From positions 1 to 36,177 of the forward strand of contig CAINND010000067.1 in the NCBI GenBank assembly GCA_903851035.1: a stretch of DNA of 36,177 nt, in the 5' to 3' direction. This DNA comes from an uncultured Acidobacteriota bacterium (lineage in GTDB: Bacteria > Acidobacteriota > Terriglobia > Terriglobales > Acidobacteriaceae). The position numbers were made by a program, and so were the translations under genes. This document shows positions 22,919 to 32,518 of the stretch, piece after piece (position 1 is the first letter of the stretch; each line of letters begins with the position of its first letter). The notes under the pieces are model-generated. The model did no database searches and was not told where the DNA came from. It worked only from the letters and a program-made list of their open reading frames with translations.

Positions 22919-24534
22919 TACGGCTTCGCTGTATCGGCCACCGGCGCGCTCGGTGTCGCGCTGTCTGCGGGCTTCGCGTCTGCCGCGGGCTTCTGCGTGA
23001 CCTGCTTGTCGGTTGGTAGCTGAGTACGCTGCCAGCCTCCGCCGAGGGCCTGAATGAGTTGCACGCTGGCCGTGGCGCGCTGCACCTCGATCTGCGCCAT
23101 TGTCTCCTGTGCACTCAACAGCGTGTTCTGCTCGGTGACGACGTTGATGTAGGGATCGAGTCCCTCCTGGTAGCGGATCAGTTCGAGGTCGAGGGCGCGG
23201 CGCGAGGCCTCGACGGCCCTCTGCTGTTGCTGCACCTGCTCGCTGAGGATGCGCAGAGTGGAGAGCGCGTCTTCCACCTGCTGGAATGCCGTGAGCACCG
23301 TCTGGCGGTAAGCGGCGAGGTCGGCGCGGTAGGTGGCTTCGTACTGCTGCACCTGGGCGCGACGCAGTCCGGCGTCAAAGACCGTTTCACTGGCCGAGGG
23401 GCCGATGCTCCACACGCGGCTGGGCCATTCCAGCAGATGCTTCCATGTGGAGCTGTTGAGGCCTCCGGTGGCCGTGAGCGACAGCGACGGATAGTAGGCG
23501 GCCTTGCCGATGCCGATCTGCGCGTTGGCGGCGGCCAATGTGCGCTCGGCGGCGGCTACGTCCGGGCGGCGCTCCAGCAACTGCGAGGGCAGGCCGACGG
23601 GAATGGCAGGCGGCGTGATGAGCAACGGGCGCTCGGGGAGCGAGAACTCCGCCGCCGGCTTGCCGATGAGCGTGGCGATGGCGTGCTCGTACTGCGAGCG
23701 CGCGACGCCGAGATTGATGAGCGTGGATTGTGCGGTTTCCACCGTGGCCTGGGCCTGGACGACGGTGAGTTCGGCGCCGATGCCGGTTTCGTACTGCGCG
23801 CGGTTGTATTCCAGCGACTTCTGGTCGGCCTGCACGGCCTCGGTCAGTATCTGGCGGAGAGCGTCCTGCCCACGCAACTCGAAATAGTACTGGGCGAGGC
23901 TGGCCTGGGCGGAGAGGCGCGCATTGACCAGCGTAGCGGCACTGACCTGCGCGTTGGCCTGTGACTGACGCACGCTGTTGCGCACCTTGCCCCAGAGATC
24001 GGGCTCCCAACTGATGCCGCTGGTGAGATCGAGCGCGGTGTAAGTGGCTCCGCTGGAGCCAGCAGTGTTGCTGGAGCTGCGGTTGCGCGAGCCTCCGGCA
24101 CCGATGGTGGCCGTGGGGAAGAAGGCGGTGCGGGCCTGGCGCACGGTGGCGCGGGCGGCCATGAAGTTCTCGTACGCCTGCTGGATGTTCTGGTTGTTGA
24201 TGTCGAGCTGCGCTTCCAGGGCGTTCAGCTCGGGCTCGTTGTAGATCTCCCACCAGTTGCCGCGCAGGGTGGCATCACTGGGCGCGGCCACCTGCCACTG
24301 GCCCAGGCCGTTGAGGGTGGGATCGGGCTGCCCGGCGGCGGGCGAGGGGATGGTGGGGGCGGCCGTGGCCTCTTTGAACTCCGGCGGAGCCACGGGCGCG
24401 GGCGCGTGATATTTGGGCCCAACGGTGCAGGAGGCCAGCAGAAGAGCGGCGAGCACGGGCAGGGCAGCCATGGATAGAGTCAGGTGCGAGAGCCTGGCAT
24501 TCGGAATTCGGCGCATTGAAAGTTTCATGATCAT
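22918..24534 (-). CDS. RND efflux outer-membrane factor lipoprotein (NodT/OprM family)
   Basis: The protein has 538 residues. The signal peptide ends in a lipobox LLAS-Cys (about residue 36), giving a lipoprotein. CTVGPKYHAP, the typical first residues of NodT/OprM mature proteins, follow. Two OEP repeats with long helices (ELNALEAQLDINNQNIQQAYENF and the later FQQVEDALSTLRILSEQVQQQQ regions) form the trimeric channel. The C-terminus has a Pro/Ala/Lys-rich tail of about 35 residues, perhaps unstructured. The ATG at 24534 has GGGAG eight bases upstream. The gene is last in the efflux operon, 15 bases after the pump gene, and would complete the tripartite pump from inner membrane to outside. 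Confidence 0.92.
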   Translation of the reverse strand: MIMKLSMRRIPNARLSHLTLSMAALPVLAALLLASCTVGPKYHAPAPVAPPEFKEATAAPTIPSPAAGQPDPTLNGLGQWQVAAPSDATLRGNWWEIYNEPELNALEAQLDINNQNIQQAYENFMAARATVRQARTAFFPTATIGAGGSRNRSSSNTAGSSGATYTALDLTSGISWEPDLWGKVRNSVRQSQANAQVSAATLVNARLSAQASLAQYYFELRGQDALRQILTEAVQADQKSLEYNRAQYETGIGAELTVVQAQATVETAQSTLINLGVARSQYEHAIATLIGKPAAEFSLPERPLLITPPAIPVGLPSQLLERRPDVAAAERTLAAANAQIGIGKAAYYPSLSLTATGGLNSSTWKHLLEWPSRVWSIGPSASETVFDAGLRRAQVQQYEATYRADLAAYRQTVLTAFQQVEDALSTLRILSEQVQQQQRAVEASRRALDLELIRYQEGLDPYINVVTEQNTLLSAQETMAQIEVQRATASVQLIQALGGGWQRTQLPTDKQVTQKPAADAKPADSATPSAPVADTAKP

Positions 24535-24549
24535 CAAGATGACTCCCGG

Positions 24550-27500
24550 CTAAAGGGCTCCTTCGGTGGCCGTACCACCGGCGGGCGGCAGCGCGGCATG
24601 CTTGCGGGCCTGAAAGCGCAGGCGCAGGCGATCCATCGCCAGGTAAACGACCGGCGTGGTGTAAAGGGTGAGCAACTGGCTCATGATGAGCCCGCCGACG
24701 ATGGTGATGCCCAGGGGGCGACGCAGCTCGCTGCCGATGCCGTGGCCAAAGGCGAGCGGCAGGGCGCCGAAGATGGCGGCCATGGTGGTCATCAGGATGG
24801 GGCGGAAGCGCAGCATGCAGGCTTCGAAGATGGCATCGTGGGTATTCTTGCCCTCGTTGCGCTCGGCCACCAGCGCGAAGTCAATCATCATGATGGCGTT
24901 TTTCTTGACGATGCCGATGAGCAGCACGATGCCGATGATGCTGATGACGTTGAGGTCGATGTGGAAGAGCAGCAGGGCGAGCATGGCTCCGACGCCGGCC
25001 GAGGGCAGGGTGCTGATGATGGTGATGGGGTGGATCAGGCTCTCATACAGAATGCCCAGCACGATATAGACGGCGAAGATGGCGATGATGAGCAGCCATA
25101 TTTCTGATTTGAGCGAATCCTGGTACACCGAGAAAATGCCGCTGTAGAAGCCGCGCACGGTTTGCGGCATGTTGAGCCTGGCCTGCATCAGGGCTACGGA
25201 CTTGGTGGCGTCGCTGAGGGCCACGCCGGGCGCAAGGTTGAAGTTGACGGTGACGGAAGGGAAGAGTCCGGTGTGGTTGACCGAGAGCGGAATGTTGCGC
25301 GTTGCCCCGTTGGTGATGGTGCGGAGCGGAACGTTACCGCTGCCGCTGGGGTTGAGATACATGTACTTGAGCCCATCGGGATTATCGAGGAACTGGGGCG
25401 CGGCCTCCAGCACGACGTAATACTGATTGAGCTGTGAGTAGATGATGGAAACTTCCTGCTGACCGAAGGCGCCGTAGAGCGCGCTGTCAAAGTTCTGCGT
25501 GGTGATGCCGAGGCGCGCGGCCGTATTGCGGTCGAAGTTCAGGTAGTGGTCGAGCCCGCCGTTCTGCTGGTCACTGTTGACATCCTGAAAGCCGGGGAGC
25601 TTGCGCATTTCCGCCAGCAGCTTGGGTCCCCAGACGGAGAGATCCTGCACACTGTCGGACTGAATCGTGTACTGGTATAGCGCGCCGCCGCCGCGGCCGC
25701 CGAAGCGGAGATCCTGTGCCGGCTGCAAATAGGCCGATGCCACGGGCAAGGCGGCCATCTTGGGACGCATGCGGTTCAGAATCTGCATGGCGCTAACCTT
25801 GCGCTCATTGAGCGGCTTGAGCGACATGAAGATGAATCCGCCATTCGTGCTGCCCTGGCCACCGGAGAAAGCAACCACGTTGTTCACGCCGGGATCGCTT
25901 TTGATGACGCCAACGAGTTTCTGAACGGAATCCTTCATCAGCGGGAAGCTGGCATCCTGCGGACCCTGCACCATGCCCATCATGATGCCGGTGTCCTGCT
26001 GCGGGAAGAAGCCGCTGGGGATGACCTTGATGATGGCCACGTTGAGGATGATGACCAGCCCTAGCACGGTGAGCGTGAGCGCCGGGTTATCCAACACCCA
26101 GGAGAGCGAACGGCGATAACCGCGCAGCATGCCATCAAAAAATTTATCGCTCTGGCGGTAGAGCCAGCCATGCTGCGGCTTATGCGCCTTGAGCAGGTGG
26201 GCGCACATGCAGGGCGTGGTGGTGAGCGAGATGACCATGCTGACCAGGATGGCCGTGCTGAGCGTGATGGCAAACTCGCGGAAGAGACGTCCCACCAGGC
26301 CGCCCATCAGCAAAATGGGGATGAAGACGGCGATGAGCGACATGCTGATGCTGAAGACGGTGAAGCCGATCTCCTGCGCGCCTTTGAGCGCCGCCTCGTA
26401 TGGCTCCATGCCGTTTTCAATGTAGCGCGAGATGTTTTCCATCACCACGATGGCGTCGTCCACGACGAAGCCGGTGGAGATGGTGAGGGCCATCAGCGAG
26501 AGGTTATCCAGGCTGAAGCCGAGCATGTACATGACGGCGAAGGTGCCCACCAGCGAGACTGGCACGGCCACGGCCGGAATGAGCGTGGCGCGCCCGTTGC
26601 GCAGGAAGATGAAGACGACCAGCACCACCAGGCAGATGGAGAGGAAGAGGGTGCGCTCCACGTCGTTGACGCTGGCCTGGATGGTGGTGGTGCGGTCGAG
26701 AACGATGGTTGTCTGTATGTCTCGCGAGATGCTGGCCTTGACGGAAGGCAGTTCGCGCCGGATGTTGGCAACGGTGTCAATGATGTTGGCGCCGGGCTGG
26801 CGGTAGATGAGAACGATGACGCCGGGCTTGCCGTTGACGTATCCGGCCGAGCGCACATTCTGCACCGAATCGGTAATCGTCGCCACGTCTTGCAACCGGA
26901 TGGCCGCGCCCTTGTGATAGCCGACGATGAGTGGCTTGTAGTCCTCGGCGTAGCGGATCTGATCATTGGTGATGATGTCCGCCGTCTCATTGGCGTTGGA
27001 GAACTGTCCGCGTGCCTGATGGGCGTTTTGCAGGCTGAGCATGGACTGCACGCTGCTGAGGGTAAGTCCGTACTGATTGAGCTGCGTGGGATTGGCGTCC
27101 ACGCGGACGCTGGGCAGCGCGCCGCCGCCGACCTGCACCTGGCCGACACCCTGAATCTGCGAGAGCTTTTGCTGCATGATGGTGCTGGCTTCGTCGTAGA
27201 TGTGGCCGCGGTCGTAGATATCCGAGGTGAGGCCGATGACCATGATGGGCGAGTCGGCGGGGTTCACCTTGCGATAGGTGGGGTTGGAGGGCAAGTTGGC
27301 GGGCAGATAGGTGCGGGCGGCGTTGATGGCCGCCTCCACGTCGCGCGCCGCGCCGTCAATGTTGCGGCTGAGGTCGAACTGTATGGTGATGGAGGTGTTG
27401 CCCAGCGAGCTGCTGGAGGTCATCTCCGTGACGCCGGCGATGTGGCCGAGCTGGCGCTCAAGGGGCGTGGCCACCGAGGCTGCCATGATCTCCGCGCTGG

Positions 27501-27660
27501 CGCCGGGCAGGGCCGCGCCCACCGTGATGTAGGGCGAATCGATCTGTGGCAGCGGGCTGACGGGCAGCACGCGATAGGCGATCATGCCGGCCAGGGCGAT
27601 GGCCGCCGTCAGCAGCGTGGTGGCCACCGGACGGTTGATGAACAGGCGAGACGGGTTCAT
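24550..27660 (-). CDS. RND efflux pump, MdtC-like
   Basis: The protein has 1036 residues, the normal length for HAE1-type RND pumps. The N-terminus FINRPVATTLLTAAI, the TM4 proton-relay pair Asp401-Asp402 in GFVVDDAIV, GIVKKNAIMM near TM10 and the two large periplasmic loops are all present. The pump uses the proton gradient to drive substrates from periplasm or inner membrane into the outer-membrane channel. It lies directly after a second, different pump, as in mdtABC, where MdtB and MdtC form mixed trimers. Its ATG overlaps the upstream pump's stop (ATGA). The DC hairpin between YLNP and VPLRTI is short here, unlike in its partner. Confidence 0.94.
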   Translation of the reverse strand: MNPSRLFINRPVATTLLTAAIALAGMIAYRVLPVSPLPQIDSPYITVGAALPGASAEIMAASVATPLERQLGHIAGVTEMTSSSSLGNTSITIQFDLSRNIDGAARDVEAAINAARTYLPANLPSNPTYRKVNPADSPIMVIGLTSDIYDRGHIYDEASTIMQQKLSQIQGVGQVQVGGGALPSVRVDANPTQLNQYGLTLSSVQSMLSLQNAHQARGQFSNANETADIITNDQIRYAEDYKPLIVGYHKGAAIRLQDVATITDSVQNVRSAGYVNGKPGVIVLIYRQPGANIIDTVANIRRELPSVKASISRDIQTTIVLDRTTTIQASVNDVERTLFLSICLVVLVVFIFLRNGRATLIPAVAVPVSLVGTFAVMYMLGFSLDNLSLMALTISTGFVVDDAIVVMENISRYIENGMEPYEAALKGAQEIGFTVFSISMSLIAVFIPILLMGGLVGRLFREFAITLSTAILVSMVISLTTTPCMCAHLLKAHKPQHGWLYRQSDKFFDGMLRGYRRSLSWVLDNPALTLTVLGLVIILNVAIIKVIPSGFFPQQDTGIMMGMVQGPQDASFPLMKDSVQKLVGVIKSDPGVNNVVAFSGGQGSTNGGFIFMSLKPLNERKVSAMQILNRMRPKMAALPVASAYLQPAQDLRFGGRGGGALYQYTIQSDSVQDLSVWGPKLLAEMRKLPGFQDVNSDQQNGGLDHYLNFDRNTAARLGITTQNFDSALYGAFGQQEVSIIYSQLNQYYVVLEAAPQFLDNPDGLKYMYLNPSGSGNVPLRTITNGATRNIPLSVNHTGLFPSVTVNFNLAPGVALSDATKSVALMQARLNMPQTVRGFYSGIFSVYQDSLKSEIWLLIIAIFAVYIVLGILYESLIHPITIISTLPSAGVGAMLALLLFHIDLNVISIIGIVLLIGIVKKNAIMMIDFALVAERNEGKNTHDAIFEACMLRFRPILMTTMAAIFGALPLAFGHGIGSELRRPLGITIVGGLIMSQLLTLYTTPVVYLAMDRLRLRFQARKHAALPPAGGTATEGAL

Positions 27661-30600
27661 GCCTGGTTCGCCTGCCCTTCCGGCGAGGCCTCGCCCACGG
27701 GGCGCTCTTTGCCGCCGAAGCGCTGCGCCAGGTTATCAAAGAAGATGTAGATGACCGGCGTGGTGTAGAGCGTGAGCACCTGGCTGAGGAGCAATCCGCC
27801 AACCATGCAAATGCCGAGCGGGCGGCGCAACTCGCTGCCGATGCCGGTGCCCATGGCCAGCGGAATGCCGGCGAGCAGGGCGGCCATGGTGGTCATCATG
27901 ATGGGGCGGAAGCGCAGCAGGCTGGCCTCGTAAATGGCGTCTGTGGCCGTCTTGCCGTGCTGTCGCTCACCCTCCAAGGCGAAATCCACCATCATAATGC
28001 CGTTTTTCTTGACGATGCCGATGAGCAGGATGATGCCGATGATGGCCACCACGCTGAGGTCCTGATGAAATAGGCGTAGGGCCAGCAACGCTCCCACGCC
28101 GGCCGAGGGCAGGGTGGAGAGAATCGTGATGGGGTGGATAAAGCTCTCATACAAGACGCCGAGCACGATATAGACCGTGACCAGCGCAGCCAGGATGAGC
28201 AGGGCTTCGTTCGACAGCGAGTTCTTGAAGCTGGCGGCCGTGCCCTGGAAGTCGGCCTGTACGCTGGCCGGCATGCCTTCGGCACGGAGCTTCTTCTCCA
28301 CCTTGTCAATGGAAGTGATGGCGTCGCCTAGCGAGGTGCGCGATGTCAGATTGAAGCTGACGGTGACCGCGGGGAACTGTCCCTGATGATTGATGGAGAG
28401 CGGCGAGTTGATGCGCTGTATCTGGGTGAAGGCCGAAAGCGGCACCGCCCCGGCGACCGTGGTGGCCGTGGTGGAGGTGGACTTACTGCCGATGGCATTG
28501 GCGAGCGGACTGAAGACGCCAGAGCTGGCCGTATAAGCCGCCGACGAAGTTGTGGCACTGGAGCCCGCCGAGGCCGAGGCCGAAGACGAATACGAAGTGC
28601 TGGCCGAGGCTCCGCTGCCGCCGCTGCTGGCACTGGACTGAATGTACAGCTTGGAAAGGTTCGCCGGGTCCTGACGGAACTCTGGCGAGGTCTCCAGAAT
28701 GACGTGGTACTGGTTGAGCTGCGTGTACATGGTGCTGATCTGGCGCTGGCCGTAAGCGTCGTAGAGGGTGTTATCCACCGTGTAGGGGGCAATGCCCAGG
28801 CGCGAGGCTGTGATGCGGTCGATCATCAGCGAGACGGCCAGGCCGCCGGTCTGCTGGTCGGTGGCGACGTCTTCCATCTCCGGCAGCTTCTTGATCTCCT
28901 CGATGAAGCGGCTGGTCCAGTGGTTCAGCTCGGCGGTGTCGGGATCTTCCAGCGTGTACTGATACTGGGTGCGGCTGACGCGGTCATCCACCGTGATGTT
29001 CTGTACCGGCTGCATGAAGAGCTGGATGCCCTGCACCTGGCCGAGCTTGCCCTGCAGGCGGCGGATGACATCGCTGGCGTTGAGGTCGCGCTGCTCCAGT
29101 GGCTTGAGGTTGATGGAGAAGCGTCCGCTGTTGAGCGTGGTGTTGGTGCCATCGGCGCCTATGAAGCTGGTCAGGCTCTCCACGTCCGGATCGGCCAGGA
29201 TGAGCTTGGCGAGCTCCTGATGCTTGGCGGCCATGGCCGGGAAGCTGATGGTCTCCGGGGCCTGCGAGATGCCCTGAATGACGCCGGTATCCTGCACGGG
29301 GAAGAAGCCCTTGGGCGCTTCAATGTACAGGAAGATGGTCAGCACCAGGGTGCCGAGCGCGACCAGCAGGGTGATGGGCTGGAAGCGCAGCACATATTTC
29401 AGGGTGCGGCCGTAAAAGGCGATCATGCCGTCGAACATATGCTCGCTCCACTGGGCAAAGCGGGAGGGCTTTTGATCGGCGGTGCTGCGCAGGATACGGG
29501 CGCACATCATCGGCGTCAGGGTGAGCGAGACGACGGCGGAGATAATGATCGTCACGGCCAGGGTGACGGCAAACTCGCGGAAGAGGCGGCCGACGACATC
29601 GCCCATGAAGAGCAGGGGGATGAGCACGGCAATCAGCGAGATGGTGAGCGACATGATGGTGAAGCCGATCTGCTCGGCTCCCTTGAGCGCCGCTTCCATG
29701 GGCGGCACGCCCTCTTCGATGTAGCGGCTGATGTTCTCAATCATCACGATGGCGTCGTCCACCACAAAGCCGGTGGCGATGGTCAGAGCCATCATGGAGA
29801 GGTTATCCAGGCTGTAACCGAGGATGTACATCACGCCCAGGGTGCCGACCAGCGAGATGGGCACGGCCACGGCGGGAATGATGGTGGCGCGCAACGAACG
29901 CAGGAAGACGAAGATGACCAGGATCACCAGCACGACGGTGAGGACGAGTTCCCACTTCACGTCAGTCACCGAGGCATTGATGGGCACGGTGAGATCGGTC
30001 ATCTGCGTGATCTTGATGGTGGCCGGGAGGTTGGCCTCCAGTTGCGGCAGGATGGCCTTGATCGCCTTGACAACGTCGATGGTGTTGGCGCCGGGCTGGC
30101 GCTGGATGTTGAGAATCACCGCCGGGGTGTGGTTCATCCACGCCGCCTGGTTATCGTTCTCCACGCCATCCACGACCTTCGCCACGTTCTTCAGCAGGAT
30201 GGGCGCGCCGTTGCGGTAGGCGATGACGATGTTCTTGTAATCGGCGCTGCGCTCAATCTGATCGTTGGCGTCAATCTGGAAGTCCTGGCGGGGGCCGTCG
30301 AAGTTGCCCTTGGCGGCGTTGACGCTGGTTTGCAGCAGGGCGGTGCGCACCTGCTCCAGGGTGAGTCCGTAGGCGGCGAGCGCCGAGGGGTTAGCCTGGA
30401 TGCGCACGGCGGGCTTCTGTCCGCCGCTGATGCTGACCAGTCCGACGCCGGCGAGCTGGCTGAGCTTGGGAGCCAGGCGCGTGTCAATCAGATCCTCTAC
30501 CTGGCTGAGCGGCATGGAGTCGCTGGTGATGGCCAGGGTGAGGATGGGCGCATCCGCCGGATTGGTTTTGCTGTATGTGGGCGGCGCGGGCAACACGCTG

Positions 30601-30959
30601 GGCAGATAGCTTTGCGCGGCGTTGATGGCCGACTGCACCTCCTGCTCGGCCACGTCAATGTTCATGCTGAGGTTGAACTGCATGACGATGACCGAAGCCG
30701 TGCCGGAGCTGGTCGAGGTCATCTGGCTGAGGCCCTGGAGCTGGCCGAACTGGCGCTCCAGCGGGGCGGTGACCGTTGTGGCCACCACGTCAGGACTGGC
30801 GCCGGGATAGAAGGTCAGCACCTGGATGGTGGGGTAATCCACCTGCGGCAGCGCCGAGACGGGCAACTGCGTGTAGGCGACGATGCCCGTCAGCAGGATG
30901 GCCACCATCAACAGCGAGGTGGCAACCGGACGAAGAATGAATGGGCGCGACGGGCTCAC
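27657..30959 (-). CDS. RND efflux pump, MdtB-like, with Ser/Ala-rich insertion
   Basis: The protein has 1100 residues, about 60 longer than usual. It has the normal RND features: FILRPVATSLLMVAI start, Asp401-Asp402 in GFVVDDAIV, GIVKKNGIMM, and two periplasmic porter regions. Residues about 775-838 are a Ser/Ala/Thr/Gly-rich low-complexity insertion between YIQ and VPLSAF, where the neighbouring pump has only about six residues. By alignment with AcrB this is in the DC docking region. The GTG start overlaps the adaptor gene's stop (GTGA) and the 3' end overlaps the next pump (ATGA), so adaptor and both pumps are translationally coupled. It probably forms a mixed trimer with its neighbour, by analogy to MdtBC. 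Confidence 0.93.
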   Translation of the reverse strand: MSPSRPFILRPVATSLLMVAILLTGIVAYTQLPVSALPQVDYPTIQVLTFYPGASPDVVATTVTAPLERQFGQLQGLSQMTSTSSGTASVIVMQFNLSMNIDVAEQEVQSAINAAQSYLPSVLPAPPTYSKTNPADAPILTLAITSDSMPLSQVEDLIDTRLAPKLSQLAGVGLVSISGGQKPAVRIQANPSALAAYGLTLEQVRTALLQTSVNAAKGNFDGPRQDFQIDANDQIERSADYKNIVIAYRNGAPILLKNVAKVVDGVENDNQAAWMNHTPAVILNIQRQPGANTIDVVKAIKAILPQLEANLPATIKITQMTDLTVPINASVTDVKWELVLTVVLVILVIFVFLRSLRATIIPAVAVPISLVGTLGVMYILGYSLDNLSMMALTIATGFVVDDAIVMIENISRYIEEGVPPMEAALKGAEQIGFTIMSLTISLIAVLIPLLFMGDVVGRLFREFAVTLAVTIIISAVVSLTLTPMMCARILRSTADQKPSRFAQWSEHMFDGMIAFYGRTLKYVLRFQPITLLVALGTLVLTIFLYIEAPKGFFPVQDTGVIQGISQAPETISFPAMAAKHQELAKLILADPDVESLTSFIGADGTNTTLNSGRFSINLKPLEQRDLNASDVIRRLQGKLGQVQGIQLFMQPVQNITVDDRVSRTQYQYTLEDPDTAELNHWTSRFIEEIKKLPEMEDVATDQQTGGLAVSLMIDRITASRLGIAPYTVDNTLYDAYGQRQISTMYTQLNQYHVILETSPEFRQDPANLSKLYIQSSASSGGSGASASTSYSSSASASAGSSATTSSAAYTASSGVFSPLANAIGSKSTSTTATTVAGAVPLSAFTQIQRINSPLSINHQGQFPAVTVSFNLTSRTSLGDAITSIDKVEKKLRAEGMPASVQADFQGTAASFKNSLSNEALLILAALVTVYIVLGVLYESFIHPITILSTLPSAGVGALLALRLFHQDLSVVAIIGIILLIGIVKKNGIMMVDFALEGERQHGKTATDAIYEASLLRFRPIMMTTMAALLAGIPLAMGTGIGSELRRPLGICMVGGLLLSQVLTLYTTPVIYIFFDNLAQRFGGKERPVGEASPEGQANQA

Positions 30960-32176
30960 TGGCCTTGCGTCCTCCCGCTACCGGTGTTGGGTTGACTGAT
31001 GCTGACCGGCGCGTTGGGCTGGAGCTTTTCAAAGCTGCTGTTGGCGATGACATCGCCGGGCTGAATGCCCTCGACGGCCGTCATGCCGTTATCACTGGAG
31101 CCGGTCTTGATCGTGGTCATCACGGCCTTGCCGTCCTTAATCACATAGACGAAGGCGACGGGGCCGTTGTGCTGTATGGCCGAGGTCGGGATGAGCGTCT
31201 GATCCTTGAGGGTTTTGACCAGCAGGCGCGCGTTGACGAACTGGTTGGGGAAGAGCGCTCCATCTTTGTTGTCGAAGATGGCGCGCAGCTTGACCGTGCC
31301 GGTGGTGGTGTCAATCTGATTGTCCACGGTGAGCAGCTTGCCGCTGGCGATTTGCTTGCGCGCGGTGCGGTCAAAGGCGAAGACCGGCAACTGCTGGCCC
31401 TTGTGAGCTTCGGCGCGAACCTCGCCGATGACATCCTCGGCAATGGTGAAGATGACGGTGATGGGCTGCTCCTGGGTAACCACCGCCAGCGCCGTGGTGC
31501 TGTTGGCCTGCACGGCGTTGCCGGGGTCCACCAGACGCAGTCCAATGCGGCCATTGAAGGGCGCGGTGATGTGGCAGTAGCCAACCTGCACCTTGTCGTA
31601 ATCCACCAGCCCCTGGTCGGCCGCAACCGTGCCGCGATCCTGCGCAACTATTTTTTCCTGGTCGTCCACGATCTGCTTGGCGATGGCGTTGCGGGCGAGC
31701 GCGGCCTTGTAGCGGTCGAGGTCCATGGCAGCCTGCGCGAGAATCTGCTTGTCTTTTTCCAGCGTGCCCTGGGCTTGGGCAAGTTGCGCCTGGAAGGGGC
31801 GCGGATCAATCTCAATCAGCGCGTCGCCCTTGTGCACCGGCTGGCCCTCCTTGAAGGGCACGGCCACCACCAGTCCCGTGACCTGGCTGGTGATGTTGCT
31901 GGTGTAGAGCGGCGTGACGGTGCCGATGGCCTCCTGGTAAACGCCAATGTCGCCCTTGACGGCCGTGACCGGCGTAACGGTGACGGTGCCGAACATGCCC
32001 TTCTTAGCCTGCTGGGTCGCGGCATTGGGCGCGGCTTGCATGCGGTACACCAGGTAGAAGAGCCCGGCAAAGGCCGCCAGCACCACGATCCAGATGAGCA
32101 GGTGTTTGCCCTGCGAGGAACGCGGAGCGGAATGAGAATCGGAGGCGGCGGGGGCGTGGGAAGGCGTCTCTGGCAT
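30956..32176 (-). CDS. RND efflux periplasmic adaptor (MdtA-like)
   Basis: The protein has 406 residues. It is anchored by one N-terminal membrane helix (about 25-45, LLIWIVVLAAFAGLFYLVY) rather than by lipidation. Barrel-sandwich halves lie around TSNITSQVTGLV and ITAPFNGRIGLRLVDPG, with a coiled-coil hairpin of modest length between them (LAQAQGTLEKDKQILAQAAMD), then beta-barrel and membrane-proximal domains (LIPTSAIQHNG). The adaptor links the pump to the outer-membrane factor. It is first in the operon, whose order adaptor-pump-pump matches mdtABC. The ATG at 32176 has AAGGAAT upstream. It diverges from the two-component system across a 342-base intergenic region. Confidence 0.92.
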   Translation of the reverse strand: MPETPSHAPAASDSHSAPRSSQGKHLLIWIVVLAAFAGLFYLVYRMQAAPNAATQQAKKGMFGTVTVTPVTAVKGDIGVYQEAIGTVTPLYTSNITSQVTGLVVAVPFKEGQPVHKGDALIEIDPRPFQAQLAQAQGTLEKDKQILAQAAMDLDRYKAALARNAIAKQIVDDQEKIVAQDRGTVAADQGLVDYDKVQVGYCHITAPFNGRIGLRLVDPGNAVQANSTTALAVVTQEQPITVIFTIAEDVIGEVRAEAHKGQQLPVFAFDRTARKQIASGKLLTVDNQIDTTTGTVKLRAIFDNKDGALFPNQFVNARLLVKTLKDQTLIPTSAIQHNGPVAFVYVIKDGKAVMTTIKTGSSDNGMTAVEGIQPGDVIANSSFEKLQPNAPVSISQPNTGSGRTQGQ

Positions 32177-32518
32177 CGCAATAATTCCTTGTGTTGTTGC
32201 CTAATCAATTCTGCTACAGGGCAGCGGGGCGGAACGACACTGGCTGTTCCGCAAGTCCGGTATATCAGCACCCATTAGCTTAATGCCGTACCCGGCGAAA
32301 GTCATCTGCCGGAGGCGGTGAGCACGGTGGGATAGAACCCCGGGCTTCGCCGCATTCCGCACATATATGACCCTACGCCTGCCAGGAGATTGGCAGGGTA
32401 AAAAAGTGTTAAGGTCAGGGGCCAGCGTCCCTGCCGATGCAAGGTAAACTTTTGTGAACCGTTCTGGTCAATTCGTAACAGTTATTCACAGCTGTTTATG
32501 GGCTTGGAGTAGACAATA
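32177..32518. promoter_or_regulatory. Divergent regulatory region between efflux operon and two-component genes
   Basis: The 342 bases hold no gene. The clearest element is a direct repeat GTAAAC-TTTT-GTGAAC (32445-32460), close to the GTAAA-N5-GTAAA box bound by CpxR-type regulators, about 60 bases upstream of the regulator start. A 7-bp hairpin CCTGCCA/TGGCAGG lies at 32378-32397 and GGAAC/GTTCC pairs near 32232-32252. GGAG (32506-32509) serves the regulator gene. No confident -35/-10 pair was found. Confidence 0.45.

Noticed and set aside
26170-27750. Open frame of 526 codons opposite the second RND pump
   Set aside because: It is antisense to a clear gene and its composition is typical of a shadow frame.
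28386-30995. Open frame of 869 codons on the plus strand
   Set aside because: It lies fully antisense to the well-supported RND pump gene. Its sequence is the His/Asp/Gly-rich type produced by the reverse of high-GC coding DNA, with no recognisable domain.
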